A stretch of DNA of 64,000 nucleotides from Anthoceros angustus (taxonomy: Eukaryota; Streptophyta; Anthocerotopsida; Anthocerotales; Anthocerotaceae), in the NCBI GenBank assembly GCA_010909165.1, contig MU008176.1:674856-738855 (forward strand), in the 5' to 3' direction. Each line of letters opens with the position of its first letter. The stretch's first letter is position 1. Below the pieces are notes generated by a model. It was not told the DNA's origin, made no database searches, and saw only the letters and a program-made list of their open reading frames with translations. Positions 45,592 through 56,102 of this stretch are shown in pieces. The position numbers were made by a program, and so were the translations under genes.

Positions 45592-47445
45592 TCAGCCGTT
45601 GCCTCTGTACGACGGCGAGTAGACTGTAAAGGAGTAGAAGGCAGCCGCAGTGCCGCAAGTGAGAAGCAGCATGGCAGCCCAAGCAGTCACGAACGTGGCC
45701 AGCAAAAGCCAGTTCACATGCTTCCTGCTGTCCGCCAACCCGACGCCCACGAGCGCTCCGATAAGAATGTGGGTGGTGGAGAGGGGAAGCCGCACCTTCA
45801 AGGCCAGCAGCACGGTGGCCAGGGCAGAGATCTGCGCGCTGAACCCCCTGGCCGGGGAGAGGTAGATGAGGCGGCCCCCGACGGAACGGATGATCTTCCA
45901 CCCCCAGACGGCGAAGCCAACACTAGCCCCGGCCCCGCCCAGCAACAGCAGCCACGGCACCAGCGACCCCTTGCCGGCTCCATCTGCAGTGCTGTGGCTG
46001 TAGATACCCACCACCGCCGCGTACGGCCCCATCGCCCACGCCAGCTCGTTGGATCCGTGCGCCAAGGCCGACGCGCACGCCGTCAGGATTTGCAGAAAGC
46101 TGAAGAGCTCTTCCGCCTGGGCGTCGAACTTCTCCGCCAAAGCGTGCCTGACGAGAGTGTGCCGGTCGTAGGTCAGCCTGCGACTGTAGGTCGCCGTCCG
46201 CAGCCGCAGCAGCGACCGCATGAACTTCTCCCTCCCCGTCAGCGGTGGCTTCCGCCGCATCTTATGGAAGCTCAGCAGCCGGTTCGGGGTGCTGGCCAGG
46301 AGCTGGCCGAAGGACAGCTTGGGGTTCTCGGGGGCAGCCGGCGCCATGGCCGGGCTGCTGCTGCTCTTGCTTTTGTAGTGCAGGCTGAAGTCCGAGCTCT
46401 GCTCCTCCTCGTCCCCTTCCACCACCGTGGCCAACATCTTCCGCTCCGTGAACTGCTGGATCAGCTCCTCCGGGCTCAGTTCCTGTTCCCCCTTCCCGCC
46501 ATCCTGGTCCTGCCCCTGCTCCTCCTGTTGCTGCTCGGGGTCGAAGCTAGGGTTTCTGGTGCTAGAGATTCTACTACTCCCCTCCCCGTCCGAGGGCATG
46601 GCCAGCGCCCTCTCGGAGGAGGAGGCGGAGTCGAAGCATCCCAGCCTTCTCTGCGCCATCGGCACCACGATGAGGTATGCGAGCACGCTGGCCAGGCACC
46701 CCGACAGGCCCGCGATCATGGACGCCCGGCGGGGGTCCAAGTCCCCCAAGTGCACCCTCGGGCAGGCCCGGTAGATGACGAAGTAGATGAGCACGGCGAC
46801 GGTGACCCCGTAGTAGATGGGCATGGCTCTCAGGCTGCGCTCCACGCAGTGCTGCGCGCGGAGGACCAGGTGCTTGGTGGCGCCGAAGACGAGGAAGGCG
46901 ATGGCGGCGGCGATGCAGGGGGCCAGGATCCAGGACAGGACGATGGAGAGCACTCCTCCCAAACCTAACGCCGAATCCGACTCCGCCTTGTCCTTGCTCC
47001 AGTACACGGATTTCACCCCGCTCACGGAGAGCAGGACCCCGATCACGGCGCCCCATGCGGCGACGGTGGAGGATACCGGAAGCTCCCAGTGCGCGGCAGC
47101 GGCCAGCCATGCGGCTCCCACAATGAGGCAGATGAAGAGCCCCCACATGAGCAGAGCATCGTCCTGCCCCGGGGGCTTGTGCCGCATCACTCTCGCCAGC
47201 AGAGTGTCCCATTCCCGTATGCCCAGGAGGTACGCCCCACTGATCTCCAGCAGGGAGGCCAGCAGCACGGCTTGCGGAAGGGTGAGCGCGCCCGAGCCCA
47301 CGGCCGGGGCGAAGGAGAGCGGGACGTCCACCGCCCCCACGGCCATGGCCCAGGCCACGGCCACGAATCCTCCGGCGATGGGAATCCAACTGTAGGTGGA
47401 GGCCAGGTGCCCCGTCGCAGCTGCTGCATCGGGAGACAAATCCAT
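45592..47445 (-). CDS. PTB/Pho89-type sodium-phosphate symporter (PHO4 family), intronless
   Basis: Membrane transporter of 617 aa in one exon. The order is two homologous PHO4 halves with about ten to twelve hydrophobic segments and a long hydrophilic loop (about 270-430, rich in S, E, Q) between them. Family landmarks: YSWIPIAGGFVAVAWAM at the N-terminus, GSGALTLPQAVLLASLLEISGA (conserved Glu about 67), the SGVKSVYWSKD and LSWILAPCIAAA stretches that match the PTB/Pho89 branch, then SPARGFSAQISA and RLPLSTTHILIGALVGVGLA in the second half. The signature repeat usually reads G-A-N-D-V-A-N. Here it is GAVDVPL (about 37-43) and GSNELAW (464-470): the first lost Asn and the second has Glu for Asp. 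The PVSTTH motif of the first half is PVSSTV. Transport activity or ion coupling may be altered. The PTB branch is typical of algae and non-seed plants. Confidence 0.85.
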   Translation of the reverse strand: MDLSPDAAAATGHLASTYSWIPIAGGFVAVAWAMAVGAVDVPLSFAPAVGSGALTLPQAVLLASLLEISGAYLLGIREWDTLLARVMRHKPPGQDDALLMWGLFICLIVGAAWLAAAAHWELPVSSTVAAWGAVIGVLLSVSGVKSVYWSKDKAESDSALGLGGVLSIVLSWILAPCIAAAIAFLVFGATKHLVLRAQHCVERSLRAMPIYYGVTVAVLIYFVIYRACPRVHLGDLDPRRASMIAGLSGCLASVLAYLIVVPMAQRRLGCFDSASSSERALAMPSDGEGSSRISSTRNPSFDPEQQQEEQGQDQDGGKGEQELSPEELIQQFTERKMLATVVEGDEEEQSSDFSLHYKSKSSSSPAMAPAAPENPKLSFGQLLASTPNRLLSFHKMRRKPPLTGREKFMRSLLRLRTATYSRRLTYDRHTLVRHALAEKFDAQAEELFSFLQILTACASALAHGSNELAWAMGPYAAVVGIYSHSTADGAGKGSLVPWLLLLGGAGASVGFAVWGWKIIRSVGGRLIYLSPARGFSAQISALATVLLALKVRLPLSTTHILIGALVGVGLADSRKHVNWLLLATFVTAWAAMLLLTCGTAAAFYSFTVYSPSYRGNG

Positions 47446-49630
47446 CTGCCTCGTGCTGCATATAGCCTACGATCTGCTCCTGCTGCTGCTGCGGCCTCGC
47501 GATCGCCCCCTCCGATCCGTGGATGGATTCACCTATGGATGGCGGATGGATGAGCCGATGGGTGGATGAGCGACGGGCAAATCGGATCTGTCAGTGAATC
47601 CCAGTGCCCGAGCTGGAGATGGAGGTGGCGGGCAGATTGCAGCGCCTCCAGCATCGCCTTGTCGAGGCCCGGGGCCGGCAATCCTCAGACCCCCGTGCCA
47701 CATCCATCCACAGGGGAAACACGCTTTCTGCCCGCCCGGTCAAACATTGGGGTGCACTGTACGCCAGGGTGACCTAATGCTGGCCATGCCATGAAGGCCT
47801 AGCCGTTTTCCATGGCGATGTCGCGGGTAACAGCATATTCTGCTCATTCCTTCCTTTGTCGCTTCCGGCAGCCGGCTCATGATAATCGCCTCGCCCGCTT
47901 CACCTCTCGCCTCGGCCCGCTCGTAATTCGTTTCGTTCCTTGCAACTTCGCTCGCCCACATTTACTTCTTACATCGGTATACGTTTGTTATGTCATGACT
48001 TGTGATTGGAAGAGATCGCTCGAGCGTAACGTTTTCTTTAATGCAACGAGGCTTCATTGGAGCTCCAAAAGGGGAGGGGACAAAAGCCCCACAAAGACAG
48101 CCACACACCCCGAAACGAAAACGGGCCTCAGTCAGCACATCATTGCCGTGTCTTTGTAGCATCCCCTCAGGCAGACTTGGGAAATGGGCAGAAGGTGGCG
48201 CTATGCTGCTGTGTGCCTTCAGCCCTGAGGTTATATTGCCTTACAAACTCAATGCAGACGCCCCTCTATCCAATAAGCAATGGGCCGCCACGGGGAAGAC
48301 GCCCCTCTATCCAATAAGCAATGGGCCGCCACGGGGAACTCGGCCCAACACACACGGGCGAGTTCCCAATATAGTGTTCCTGTTTCGTATCGTCCACAAG
48401 CCCATGAAAAAAATTTGTATTGAAGTCCAATGAGAACGAAATTTTCATATGAGACTGATATGACACATATACACAGAGGGCATGATGAAGATGAAGATGA
48501 AGATGAAGATTTTGTTCTCGATAGTGTGAAGCATGAGCAAATACTTGGCGGTTGAAAAGCAAACTCTGATAATATAAGGGAAAAAAAAAGAATCAAATAA
48601 TCATAGTACAAGAGACTAATAAATGACTAAATCCAAGGCCATCTATATGCAGAATATGCAGGTTATGCAACAGGGATGTCGAGAGAGGAACACCTATATA
48701 TGTCCGCACTTGGTTGCATCCTCTAAGCTTGTATTTCGGTGGTCTTTGGTAGTCATCGTTTGCTGGAGTCACGATCGATCTTCGGGTTTTCATGAACCGA
48801 AACACGCAGACAGGTGGCAAATCCTCTGCAGTCCAAGGACGTCTCACATCCTGATTGGCTTGGGCGCGGATTAAGCAACGAGGTGGGACGCTACCGCATC
48901 GATAAGAGGCAACCCTCGTTGGTGCCGCAACAGCGCCGATTGCACGAATCGCCAATGGAACAGCCCTCGTCCTCCTTGCAATTCTATTACACCATGTCCA
49001 TAAATTTGCACCTCTGAAATTGGAGCCCGATCGGCCCTTCCCAGTAGCACCCAGGCAAGGGACCATGAGCGGCAGCGGGGGAGCGGGGGGCAGAGACGGA
49101 GTTGGTGGGACACCTTGTTATTCTTGTGTCAGCAAGAACCCGACCTAGTTAGGCGGGGAGTCGGGAGCCTACTTTCAGTGGCTAGTTCTGGGCCATCTCG
49201 CCTCCAGCTAATTTCTCAGGATATGTTCCCTTCAAGCGGATGGGAATAACTTTTTTGACACAGGAGAGACTGGGGTGAGCTCACCTGCCGTAGGACATCT
49301 GCGATCTTCCCTTCAAGCTGCTTGAAAAAGGTTGTAGCCAGAGACGTCAGGGCATGCCGAGTCGCTGGCCTTCCTCGATGAGCGTACTATCGGGCCTCCT
49401 TTCGAAGTGGTACTGTTTTCCCCCTTCATCCGTTGGAACCCTAAGTGTGGAATAGTGCGAGATATATCGTGTTTCGCAACAACAGCCTTGGAGGAGCTTG
49501 GGTAGCGTGGGAGTTTGGACTGGCTCTCGGTGGGACGTATGTAGCACCTATATATGAGTTCTCCTTGCGTTGTGTCCAGGCATATTGAGGGCAATTGAGC
49601 AACCTTCTGTGTTATTCCAATCACCGAACA
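47446..49630. other. Intergenic region between divergent genes
   Basis: About 2.2 kb between the start codons of the phosphate transporter (-) and the MYB gene (+). No gene recognised. It contains a 40-bp tandem duplication (48,258-48,337) and a (GAAGAT)n run near 48,487-48,513. Confidence 0.5.
48258..48337. repeat. 40-bp tandem duplication with CCAAT and GGGCC
   Basis: Two adjacent identical copies, each containing GACGCCCCTCTATCCAATAA and GCAATGGGCCGCCACGGG. The CCAAT and GGGCC words are common plant promoter words, but the position (1.2-1.3 kb from the nearest start codon) gives no direct support for a function. Confidence 0.8.
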
Positions 49631-52600
49631 ATGGTATCGCCGTATCCCAACGACGATGACGAGGATGACGATAACGTTGGCCTTGATGAGGACTTTTACA
49701 AGGAAATGGAAGCCTTAAAACGAGCTTGTCAGCTGAGGGATCAAAACGATGGTAGCGATGCTGAATCTGTGAGCGATGAAGATGAAGATGAAGACGAGGA
49801 CTCAGACGAGGAGGTGTTGCGCTCAATTCAGACAAAATTGGATGCTTACAAGAGTGTAGATCTTCAGGCACCGTGTCTTGGGTCGGACGGGGGCGATGAA
49901 GATGAGGATGAAATTCTGCGATCTGTGGAGAAGTTTTGCGGGACTCTGGCAAGAGCTACACGGAAGCCAGCTGATGTAGACGAGGGCGTAAGTGCTGTTG
50001 AGGATTTTGGGGCTGTGACAGGAAGTCAGCGCTCCTTGGATTTGTCGGTTGTCTTAGAGGATGAGCAGGGGTGTGGGGGTCAGAGTTCTGGCAATGACGG
50101 TGTAGAGGAAGGTGGGGGGACGTTGCCAGAGGCACCCTCCACCTCTGTGCCCGCAAGGCTGCAGGCACTCTTGTCTGCCCTGAATCAGAACCGCTTTTGT
50201 CAAAGAATGATACGGAACCTTATGCACCAGGTTGAGTTGAAGGAGGCTGAGAACAAACTACTTCAGGTCCGCGTCAAGTCTTTTGCTCGTTCGGAAAGGC
50301 TGTGCAAAAGGAGGTCTACAGGGCTCTTCAACACCAGGCTATCGAATCCTATTCTGACATTCATTTCGAACCTGAGACGGAGGGTTAGCCGGAGGCAGTT
50401 TGAAAATGTGAGTGCTGTTGCCAGGCGGGTCCTGATTCTCATCGGTCTGGCCTTTGTCTTCGTCGTTACTGCATTTTGCAGCGTTTAGTGTCTCTCTGCT
50501 TGCAGGCATTCTCTGCTTTCTCTGCTTATTTAGTGGTTGCTTATGAGTTTACACTACTGGCAGCCAGCAGATGCTACAGCTATGGTTCCTCAACCAAATG
50601 CTGATGTCGCTAAGTTCCAGAATTTGGGACAAAAGTTGCCACTGTCATTCATGGAGAAAAAGTGGACTGCTGATGAGAAGACTGAGTTATACAACGGTGT
50701 TGTACAGCAAATTCAAGAAAGCCGTATGGAGCCAGTAATGGACGCCATTAGGTAACAAATCCGTTTCGGGCTAGCAGTTATTCATTGAAGTGACTCACCA
50801 TTGCTAATTTAACATGTGGTTTATAGAATCGTCCTGCTTGCTTCAGGTCGGGGGTTCAGGATGTCAGCACACTGGATGCAGAGCTTAAGAGGATCAGGGA
50901 GGATGTGATTACTTCTGATGATATTCAACAAGCTCTGCCTACACTGAACTGGGAGGAAATAGCAAAACTTTATGTTGTTGGGCGGTCTGGACAGGAGTGC
51001 AAGATGCAGTATGTTGACCTCTTCCCCCCTGTGTTTAGGCAGTCCTCTATGATTGGAATTTGTGTACTGTTTATAGACTTCACCTTTGGCACCTTGCCTC
51101 TGGTGCCATTGATAGCTTCATGTTGATGTCTGTGTTACAGGTGGATGAATTATGAAGATCCTAGCATCAACAAGGGGGCTTGGTCCAAGGCTGAGGACAA
51201 GAAGCTTCTGAAGATTGCCCAGGAGCATAATTTTTTCCACTGGGACAACGTAGCAGATTTGCTAGGGACTAATAGAACAGCAGCTCAATGCTTTTCGCGA
51301 TATCAAAGGAGTCTAAATGCAAGCATCATGCGTAGCTCTTGGACAAGTGAGGAGGATGAGCAACTACGTTGTGCAGTTGCAAGGTTTGGGGAGAGCGACT
51401 GGCAGAGTGTTGCAGCCACTATGGAAGGTCGCACTGGCTCACAGTGCTCCAATAGGTAACACATCAGCATATTTTTGTCTTATTGGGTAAAGAGCCCCGA
51501 AAGCCCTGAGCTGGGCGATATGAGCATCCTGCTCTGTCAATTTTCTCTGAATCCTTGATGGTGGCTGCTATGGTCACAGATATGCCATTATGTTGCAAAG
51601 ATCCAGATTGCTATTGGATCTTCTGTGCTCTTTTGCAGGTGGTACAAGGTCCTCCATCCTACCATTCGCAGGAAAGGAAGGTGGCTGTTGGAAGAGGATA
51701 AGCGACTGAAGTGGGCAGTGTCAGTTTATGGTGCTCAAAAGTGGCGCACAATTGCAGCACATGTACCTGGGCGAACTGATATTCAGTGCCGTGAAAGGTT
51801 TGAAAGCATTTCTCCTAAGTATTGTTTCAAGCTTCTGGAAGTACTGTGGACCAGAACTTGAGGGTTTGAAGCGGACAATGTGATATATGAGTATTCCAGG
51901 TGTATTTTCTAATTAGAGTCGTGGGTCTGTGCAGGTGGGTGAATGTCCTTGATCCTTCTGTTAATATAGGTGCATGGACAACCGAGGAGGACAAACAGTT
52001 GGAAGAACTTGTTGCCAAATATGGAGAGCATCGCTGGGCGACAGTTGCCAAAGAAACGAACTGTAGAACGGATAGTCAATGCTGGAGGTGCAAACATACG
52101 ATTTGGAGCCCAGATAATTTCACATGGCTGTATGTGTCCACAAGTTGATGTCTCGTTTGTGGATGCAGAAGGTGGAAGAATCTGCATCCTGAAAATCAAG
52201 CTACTTTTCATCGTGAAGGGCAGATTATGAGGGCAGCACTTCCCAGCAACTTTGTGGGCCGTGCCAAGGAAAGACCGAACCTCGGTCCTCAGGATTTTGT
52301 TTCTGAAATATCTGATGCACATGTTGTGAAACGGGCTCCTGGTCGACCTCGGAAAGAAGATGCATCAATTAGGATGGGGTAATTGTCTATCAAGCGTCAG
52401 ACCTAGAGTTTGTATGACTGTCTCGGCTGACAATCTCATGCAAATTTTGTTTGTTTGTCAGGAACAGAGAAACTTCGGTGGAACAGGATGGTGGAGTCTC
52501 TGACCCAGTGGCTCTTGAGATGCCAAGGTCCCGTCGAGTAGCTGGATTGAAAAGGTCAAGATCATCCAAATCGTTGGAAAGTTCAGGGGCTGATGATGGT

Positions 52601-54094
52601 GAGAGGGAGAGTCGTTCACTTAGTGAAGATGATCTCAGTCACGAGGTTGTGGCCACAGAGAGTCTTCCAGGAACTCCGGTCAGCTGTTTTCAACGGACTC
52701 CGTTCAGCCAAAGTTGTAAATCTGTGAAAAGCAGGACTGTTCATAGGCCACACTCAGCGGAGACAACTCATGGCCAAGTGACCCTGCTTCCAACAATGCC
52801 TGATAATCCCCAGGCAATAGATGAATTCATGGGTCTTGTTCGTATGTTTCACAGTTTTTGTAAGTATGCGTACAAGGTGCGCCCTGTTGAATCAACATCC
52901 TGTGCTCAAGTAGCAGAGAGCAGTGTCCCTGGTGAAGAGGCTACGGCAGCTAAATCAAGTGTTGCTGTTACAACAAGGCCTTCAGCTTCTAACAGGACAG
53001 GGGTTGATAAGGATGTCATGGAAACGGAGAATTCTCCAGTTGGTGATATTATGGATCTCGAGGCAGCAGCTTTGAGAATATCCACTGTCAACGTGGCAGG
53101 TGCAACAGGGGCCGATCCTAAGGTGGCAACTGCTGCAAGGGCGGATCTCGAAGTGGCAGCTGCAACAAGGGCCATTCTATCCTGGCCCTTCACGGTTGGG
53201 ATGTTGGATCTGTGTGCGGCAACAAACAGCACACTGGCTGGCAGGAAAAGGAGGCAGTCATCAGCAATGAAAATTCCTGAACAAAACCTTTCTGAGAATA
53301 TGGCAGCCGTTGCAGCTGCAGATGATTCTGCAGTGAGGAAAAGGAAGCGAGCGAGGCAGACAGATAGCGCCTCTGAACACAGCAAACGGAAGAGGCCAAG
53401 AGTGCAGGTAGAACCTCAGGACACGAACTCGTTGGACAGCCATGGGTCTCCTGAAGTAGGCAGACGGAAGAGGCAGAGGGTACACGCTGATGTTCTTCGT
53501 GCAACCAGCTCAATGGATAGCGGTGGAAGATCTGGAGCCAGTAGGAGGAAAAGGCAACGGCAGCAGGCTGATGTTATTGCAAACTTGGAGAGGAATGTGT
53601 CCTCAAATGAAGGGCGAGGGAATAAGCAAAGCGTGCAAACAGACCTTCCAGCTCCAACGACGGACAATACCGATAGTGCAGGAGTGGAAAGACTGAAAAG
53701 CTCCACCAATGCAGTTGTTGATACCGGAAGAGGAAAGAGACAAAAGAAGCAAACGAATGTGGTAACTGCCAAAGTGAACCGCAGCAGAAAGAAGGGAGGA
53801 AAGACAGAAATCACTGCTACTACAGCTCACATGAGAGATTTGGTTGACATTAACGCAACTCCCGAGGTAGAGACAAGTGACCCACAAATGAGTGCTACTA
53901 GCTCGCATGGACAAGAGGGGGACAGGGAGGAAGCCATCCCAACATCTGTGATGGATGAAGGAAGGAAGCGACGGAGGAAAAAGAGTGTGAAATCTCTGGC
54001 TAGTGTGTCCACACCACAGGCGCAGGGGAAGGAGACCGAAGTCCCTTCAGGAAAGAGGCGTAGGCAACCTCCTAGGCGTTTGATAGCTGACTAG
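49631..54094 (+). CDS. SNAPC4/MYB4R1-like four-repeat MYB factor
   Basis: Large-subunit homologue of the snRNA-activating complex (SNAP190; 4R-MYB in plants), which binds promoters of small nuclear RNA genes. Eight exons: 49,631-50,407, 50,564-50,751, 50,847-51,008, 51,141-51,455, 51,639-51,797, 51,935-52,087, 52,169-52,378 and 52,462-54,094, giving 1,198 aa. The N-terminus is acidic (DEDEDEDEDSDEE). A split repeat (WTADEKTELYNG ... LNWEEIAKLYVVGRSGQECKMQW) precedes four full repeats: GAWSKAEDKKLL (about 387), SSWTSEEDEQLR (441), GRWLLEEDKRLK (494) and GAWTTEEDKQLE (546). They end in QCFSRY, QCSNRW, QCRERW and QCWRRW. Exons break at the R of the third-helix R-W, the same phase each time. Exon 7 has a tandem GCAGAAG acceptor; the first AG gives the canonical QCxxRW spacing. 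The long C-terminal exon carries degenerate basic repeats (RRKRQR, about 946-1,095) of low complexity. Start chosen at the first ATG of the open frame. Confidence 0.92.
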
Positions 54095-54414
54095 CATCAG
54101 CTCGCTGAATGGTATGGTGGATGGAGGCATGGCTATTTATGAGGGAGTCCGAGCTCTAAAGTTGTACTCTTGCCATGGTCTGCGTTCCGTTCAACTCTGC
54201 TTCTGCAGGCCTGTTAATGCCCCGACGACGGATTCGAGTGCATATGCCAAAGCGAGGTATTTATGTTGTCCCGGATCCAAACAAAGCAAACCGCCAGCTT
54301 TTTTGCCTTGACGAGGTGTATTTGAGAGGTTGACGCTCTGCTTCCTGCACAGATCCTTTCAGAGTGGTTGAAAGCTGGATGAGGCTTGAGATAAGCTTGG
54401 TACGCAAAAGGAGG
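53968..54414. repeat. Tandem duplication of MYB 3' end, copy 1
   Basis: Covers the last about 42 codons of the MYB gene plus about 320 bp of 3' sequence. It is repeated directly at 54,415-54,861 with an offset of 447 bp, dropping to 445 after a 2-bp loss. Confidence 0.9.
54217..54333 (+). other. 38-codon ORF in MYB 3' sequence
   Basis: Begins MPRRRIRVHMPKRGIYVV and ends with a stop at 54,331-54,333. It follows an acceptor-like TTCTGCAG and is preserved intact in the second duplication copy (54,662-54,778). The composition is protein-like (basic N-terminus, then mixed). It could be a short downstream exon of an alternative MYB transcript, or chance. I know of no family. Confidence 0.3.
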
Positions 54415-54861
54415 GCGACGGAGGAAAAAGAGTGAAATCTCTGGCTAGTGTGTCCACACCACAGGCGCAGGGGAAGGAGACCGAAGTCCCTTCAGGAAAG
54501 AGGCGTAGGCAACCTCCTAGGCGTTTGATAGCTGACTAGCATCAGCTCGCTGAATGGTATGGTGGATGGAGGCATGGCTATTTATGAGGGAGTCCGAGCT
54601 CTAAAGTTGTACTCTTGCCATGGTCTGCGTTCCGTTCAACTCTGCTTCTGCAGGCCTGTTAATGCCCCGACGACGGATTCGAGTGCATATGCCAAAGCGA
54701 GGTATTTATGTTGTCCCGGATCCAAACAAAGCAAACCGCCAGCTTTTTTGCCTTGACGAGGTGTATTTGAGAGGTTGACGCTCTGCTTCCTGCACAGATC
54801 CTTTCAGAGTGGTTGAAAGCTGGATGAGGCTTGAGATAAGCTTGGTACGCAAAAAGGAGGG
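54415..54861. repeat. Tandem duplication of MYB 3' end, copy 2
   Basis: Nearly identical copy. A TG deletion at about 54,437 turns the coding part out of frame and into an early stop, so this copy is non-functional as protein. The junction shows a one-base difference in an A run. It lies between the MYB stop and the 3' end of the GDT1-type gene (54,996). Confidence 0.9.
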
Positions 54862-54995
54862 CGACGGGAGGACCAACAGTGGATGTCAAGTTTGGTGGCC
54901 GAACGCAAGCCTGTGTGCATATGGAACATTTATTGATTTGCCAACCTCGAACTTGGAGGTGGAAACAAATAGCAATAAGAGTGGGGGTTCCTGCC

Positions 54996-56102
54996 TCAAG
55001 AAAGTCTTTGGGATACCTCTAAGAGGGTGATACCAGCAAAGACGAGGAAGAGCGCTCCTCCAACATAGGCTATCACCCTCTCTGACAGGTAACTACTCAA
55101 GAAGGAGCCGCCGAGAACGGCCAGCAGTGTAGCCACTCCATGTCCGGCAATAGCACCCGATACCACTCCCAATGGATCTGAAGCTGCAGCTAGAGCGATG
55201 GTGGAGAAGAAGGATTTATCCCCCCATTCCGCCACAAAAACCAAAGCAAAAGTGCCCACTACGGTCCCCGCTGCAGCCTGCAAGGCGCCAGAGGCAAGAC
55301 CCGAGTCATCCACTCCAGCAATGGCCAGCTCCGCCTCCTGCTGCTCCTCGGCCAGAGCCGAATCCTCCATGGAAGCGGCACTGATGAGGGTGGTGACCCC
55401 GAAGTAGATGAGCAGCACCACCGCCGCAAGATCGTCCAGCGGAATCTGCGTCTGCCCGATCCCGAACGGAAGAATCTCATCGGCGTAGTGGAACCCACGG
55501 CCCAGCGCCACGGATATGAGCGTCATCGCTGCCAGAGCCCCGAACGTGCCTACAAACACCGGCGCACCGGACTTCCGCGCAGCCAGAAGCGCGGCGATGA
55601 AGAACGTCTTGTCCCCGATCTCTGAGAAGAAAATGAGCAGAAACGCGGACGCAAATCCGCTCTGAAAGTCGGCTCCATCATCCAGCAGGCCGGCTATCTG
55701 CTCCCCTGCCACCGCGTCCGCCCCGGCCCCGGTCCCGGCCCAGGCCACCCCGCCTGCCAAAGCTCCCAAGCCAGCCACAGCCAGGGCCGTCCATTTCCAT
55801 TTCCCAGCCGAGCGGGCACCAACTCCGCCCCTATAACAAGCCGCTTCCTCCTCGCCGTTGCTGCTGCTCTCCCCGTCCAATCCCCGGGCGTGCACCTTCC
55901 ATGCCGCCGCCTTCTGCCGCAAAACAGAGCTCCTTCTTCCTCCGACAGACACCTTCCCTCCGATTCCGCTTAATCTGCTCTCCCGGATGCATTTGCTCGC
56001 CCCGGAGGAAGGCAAGGGCGGGAGCGCATTCCTGTACTTGCTCGGCAACCGAGACACTGACGTGTGACGAGAGAGCGTGGCCCGCACCACACTGCTCTCC
56101 AT
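54996..56102 (-). CDS. GDT1/UPF0016 chloroplast cation transporter (PAM71/CMT1 type), intronless
   Basis: Membrane protein of 368 aa in a single exon. The N-terminal about 100 residues are rich in S, R and A, like a chloroplast transit peptide. Two homologous UPF0016 domains follow. The first has SEIGDKTFFIAALLAARKS (E161), the second AEWGDKSFFSTIALAAAS (E292); the E-x-G-D-K-T/S motifs are the ion-binding signature of the family. In Arabidopsis, PAM71 and CMT1 move Mn2+ (and Ca2+) across the thylakoid and inner envelope membranes, so a role in manganese supply to photosystem II is likely. The sequence does not tell PAM71 from CMT1. Arabidopsis homologues contain introns, so absence of introns suggests a retrocopy origin or lineage-specific intron loss. 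Its start lies 488 bp from the start of ribosomal protein P1, head to head. Confidence 0.9.
   Translation of the reverse strand: MESSVVRATLSRHTSVSRLPSKYRNALPPLPSSGASKCIRESRLSGIGGKVSVGGRRSSVLRQKAAAWKVHARGLDGESSSNGEEEAACYRGGVGARSAGKWKWTALAVAGLGALAGGVAWAGTGAGADAVAGEQIAGLLDDGADFQSGFASAFLLIFFSEIGDKTFFIAALLAARKSGAPVFVGTFGALAAMTLISVALGRGFHYADEILPFGIGQTQIPLDDLAAVVLLIYFGVTTLISAASMEDSALAEEQQEAELAIAGVDDSGLASGALQAAAGTVVGTFALVFVAEWGDKSFFSTIALAAASDPLGVVSGAIAGHGVATLLAVLGGSFLSSYLSERVIAYVGGALFLVFAGITLLEVSQRLS

Noticed and set aside
45379-46968. 529-codon plus-strand frame
   Set aside because: It is antisense to the phosphate transporter and open only because of high GC in that gene; histidine/glutamine/arginine-rich translation without a family.
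49595-49630. Upstream start of the MYB gene at 49,595
   Set aside because: The codon there is TTG; the first ATG in frame is 49,631, directly before the acidic N-terminus.
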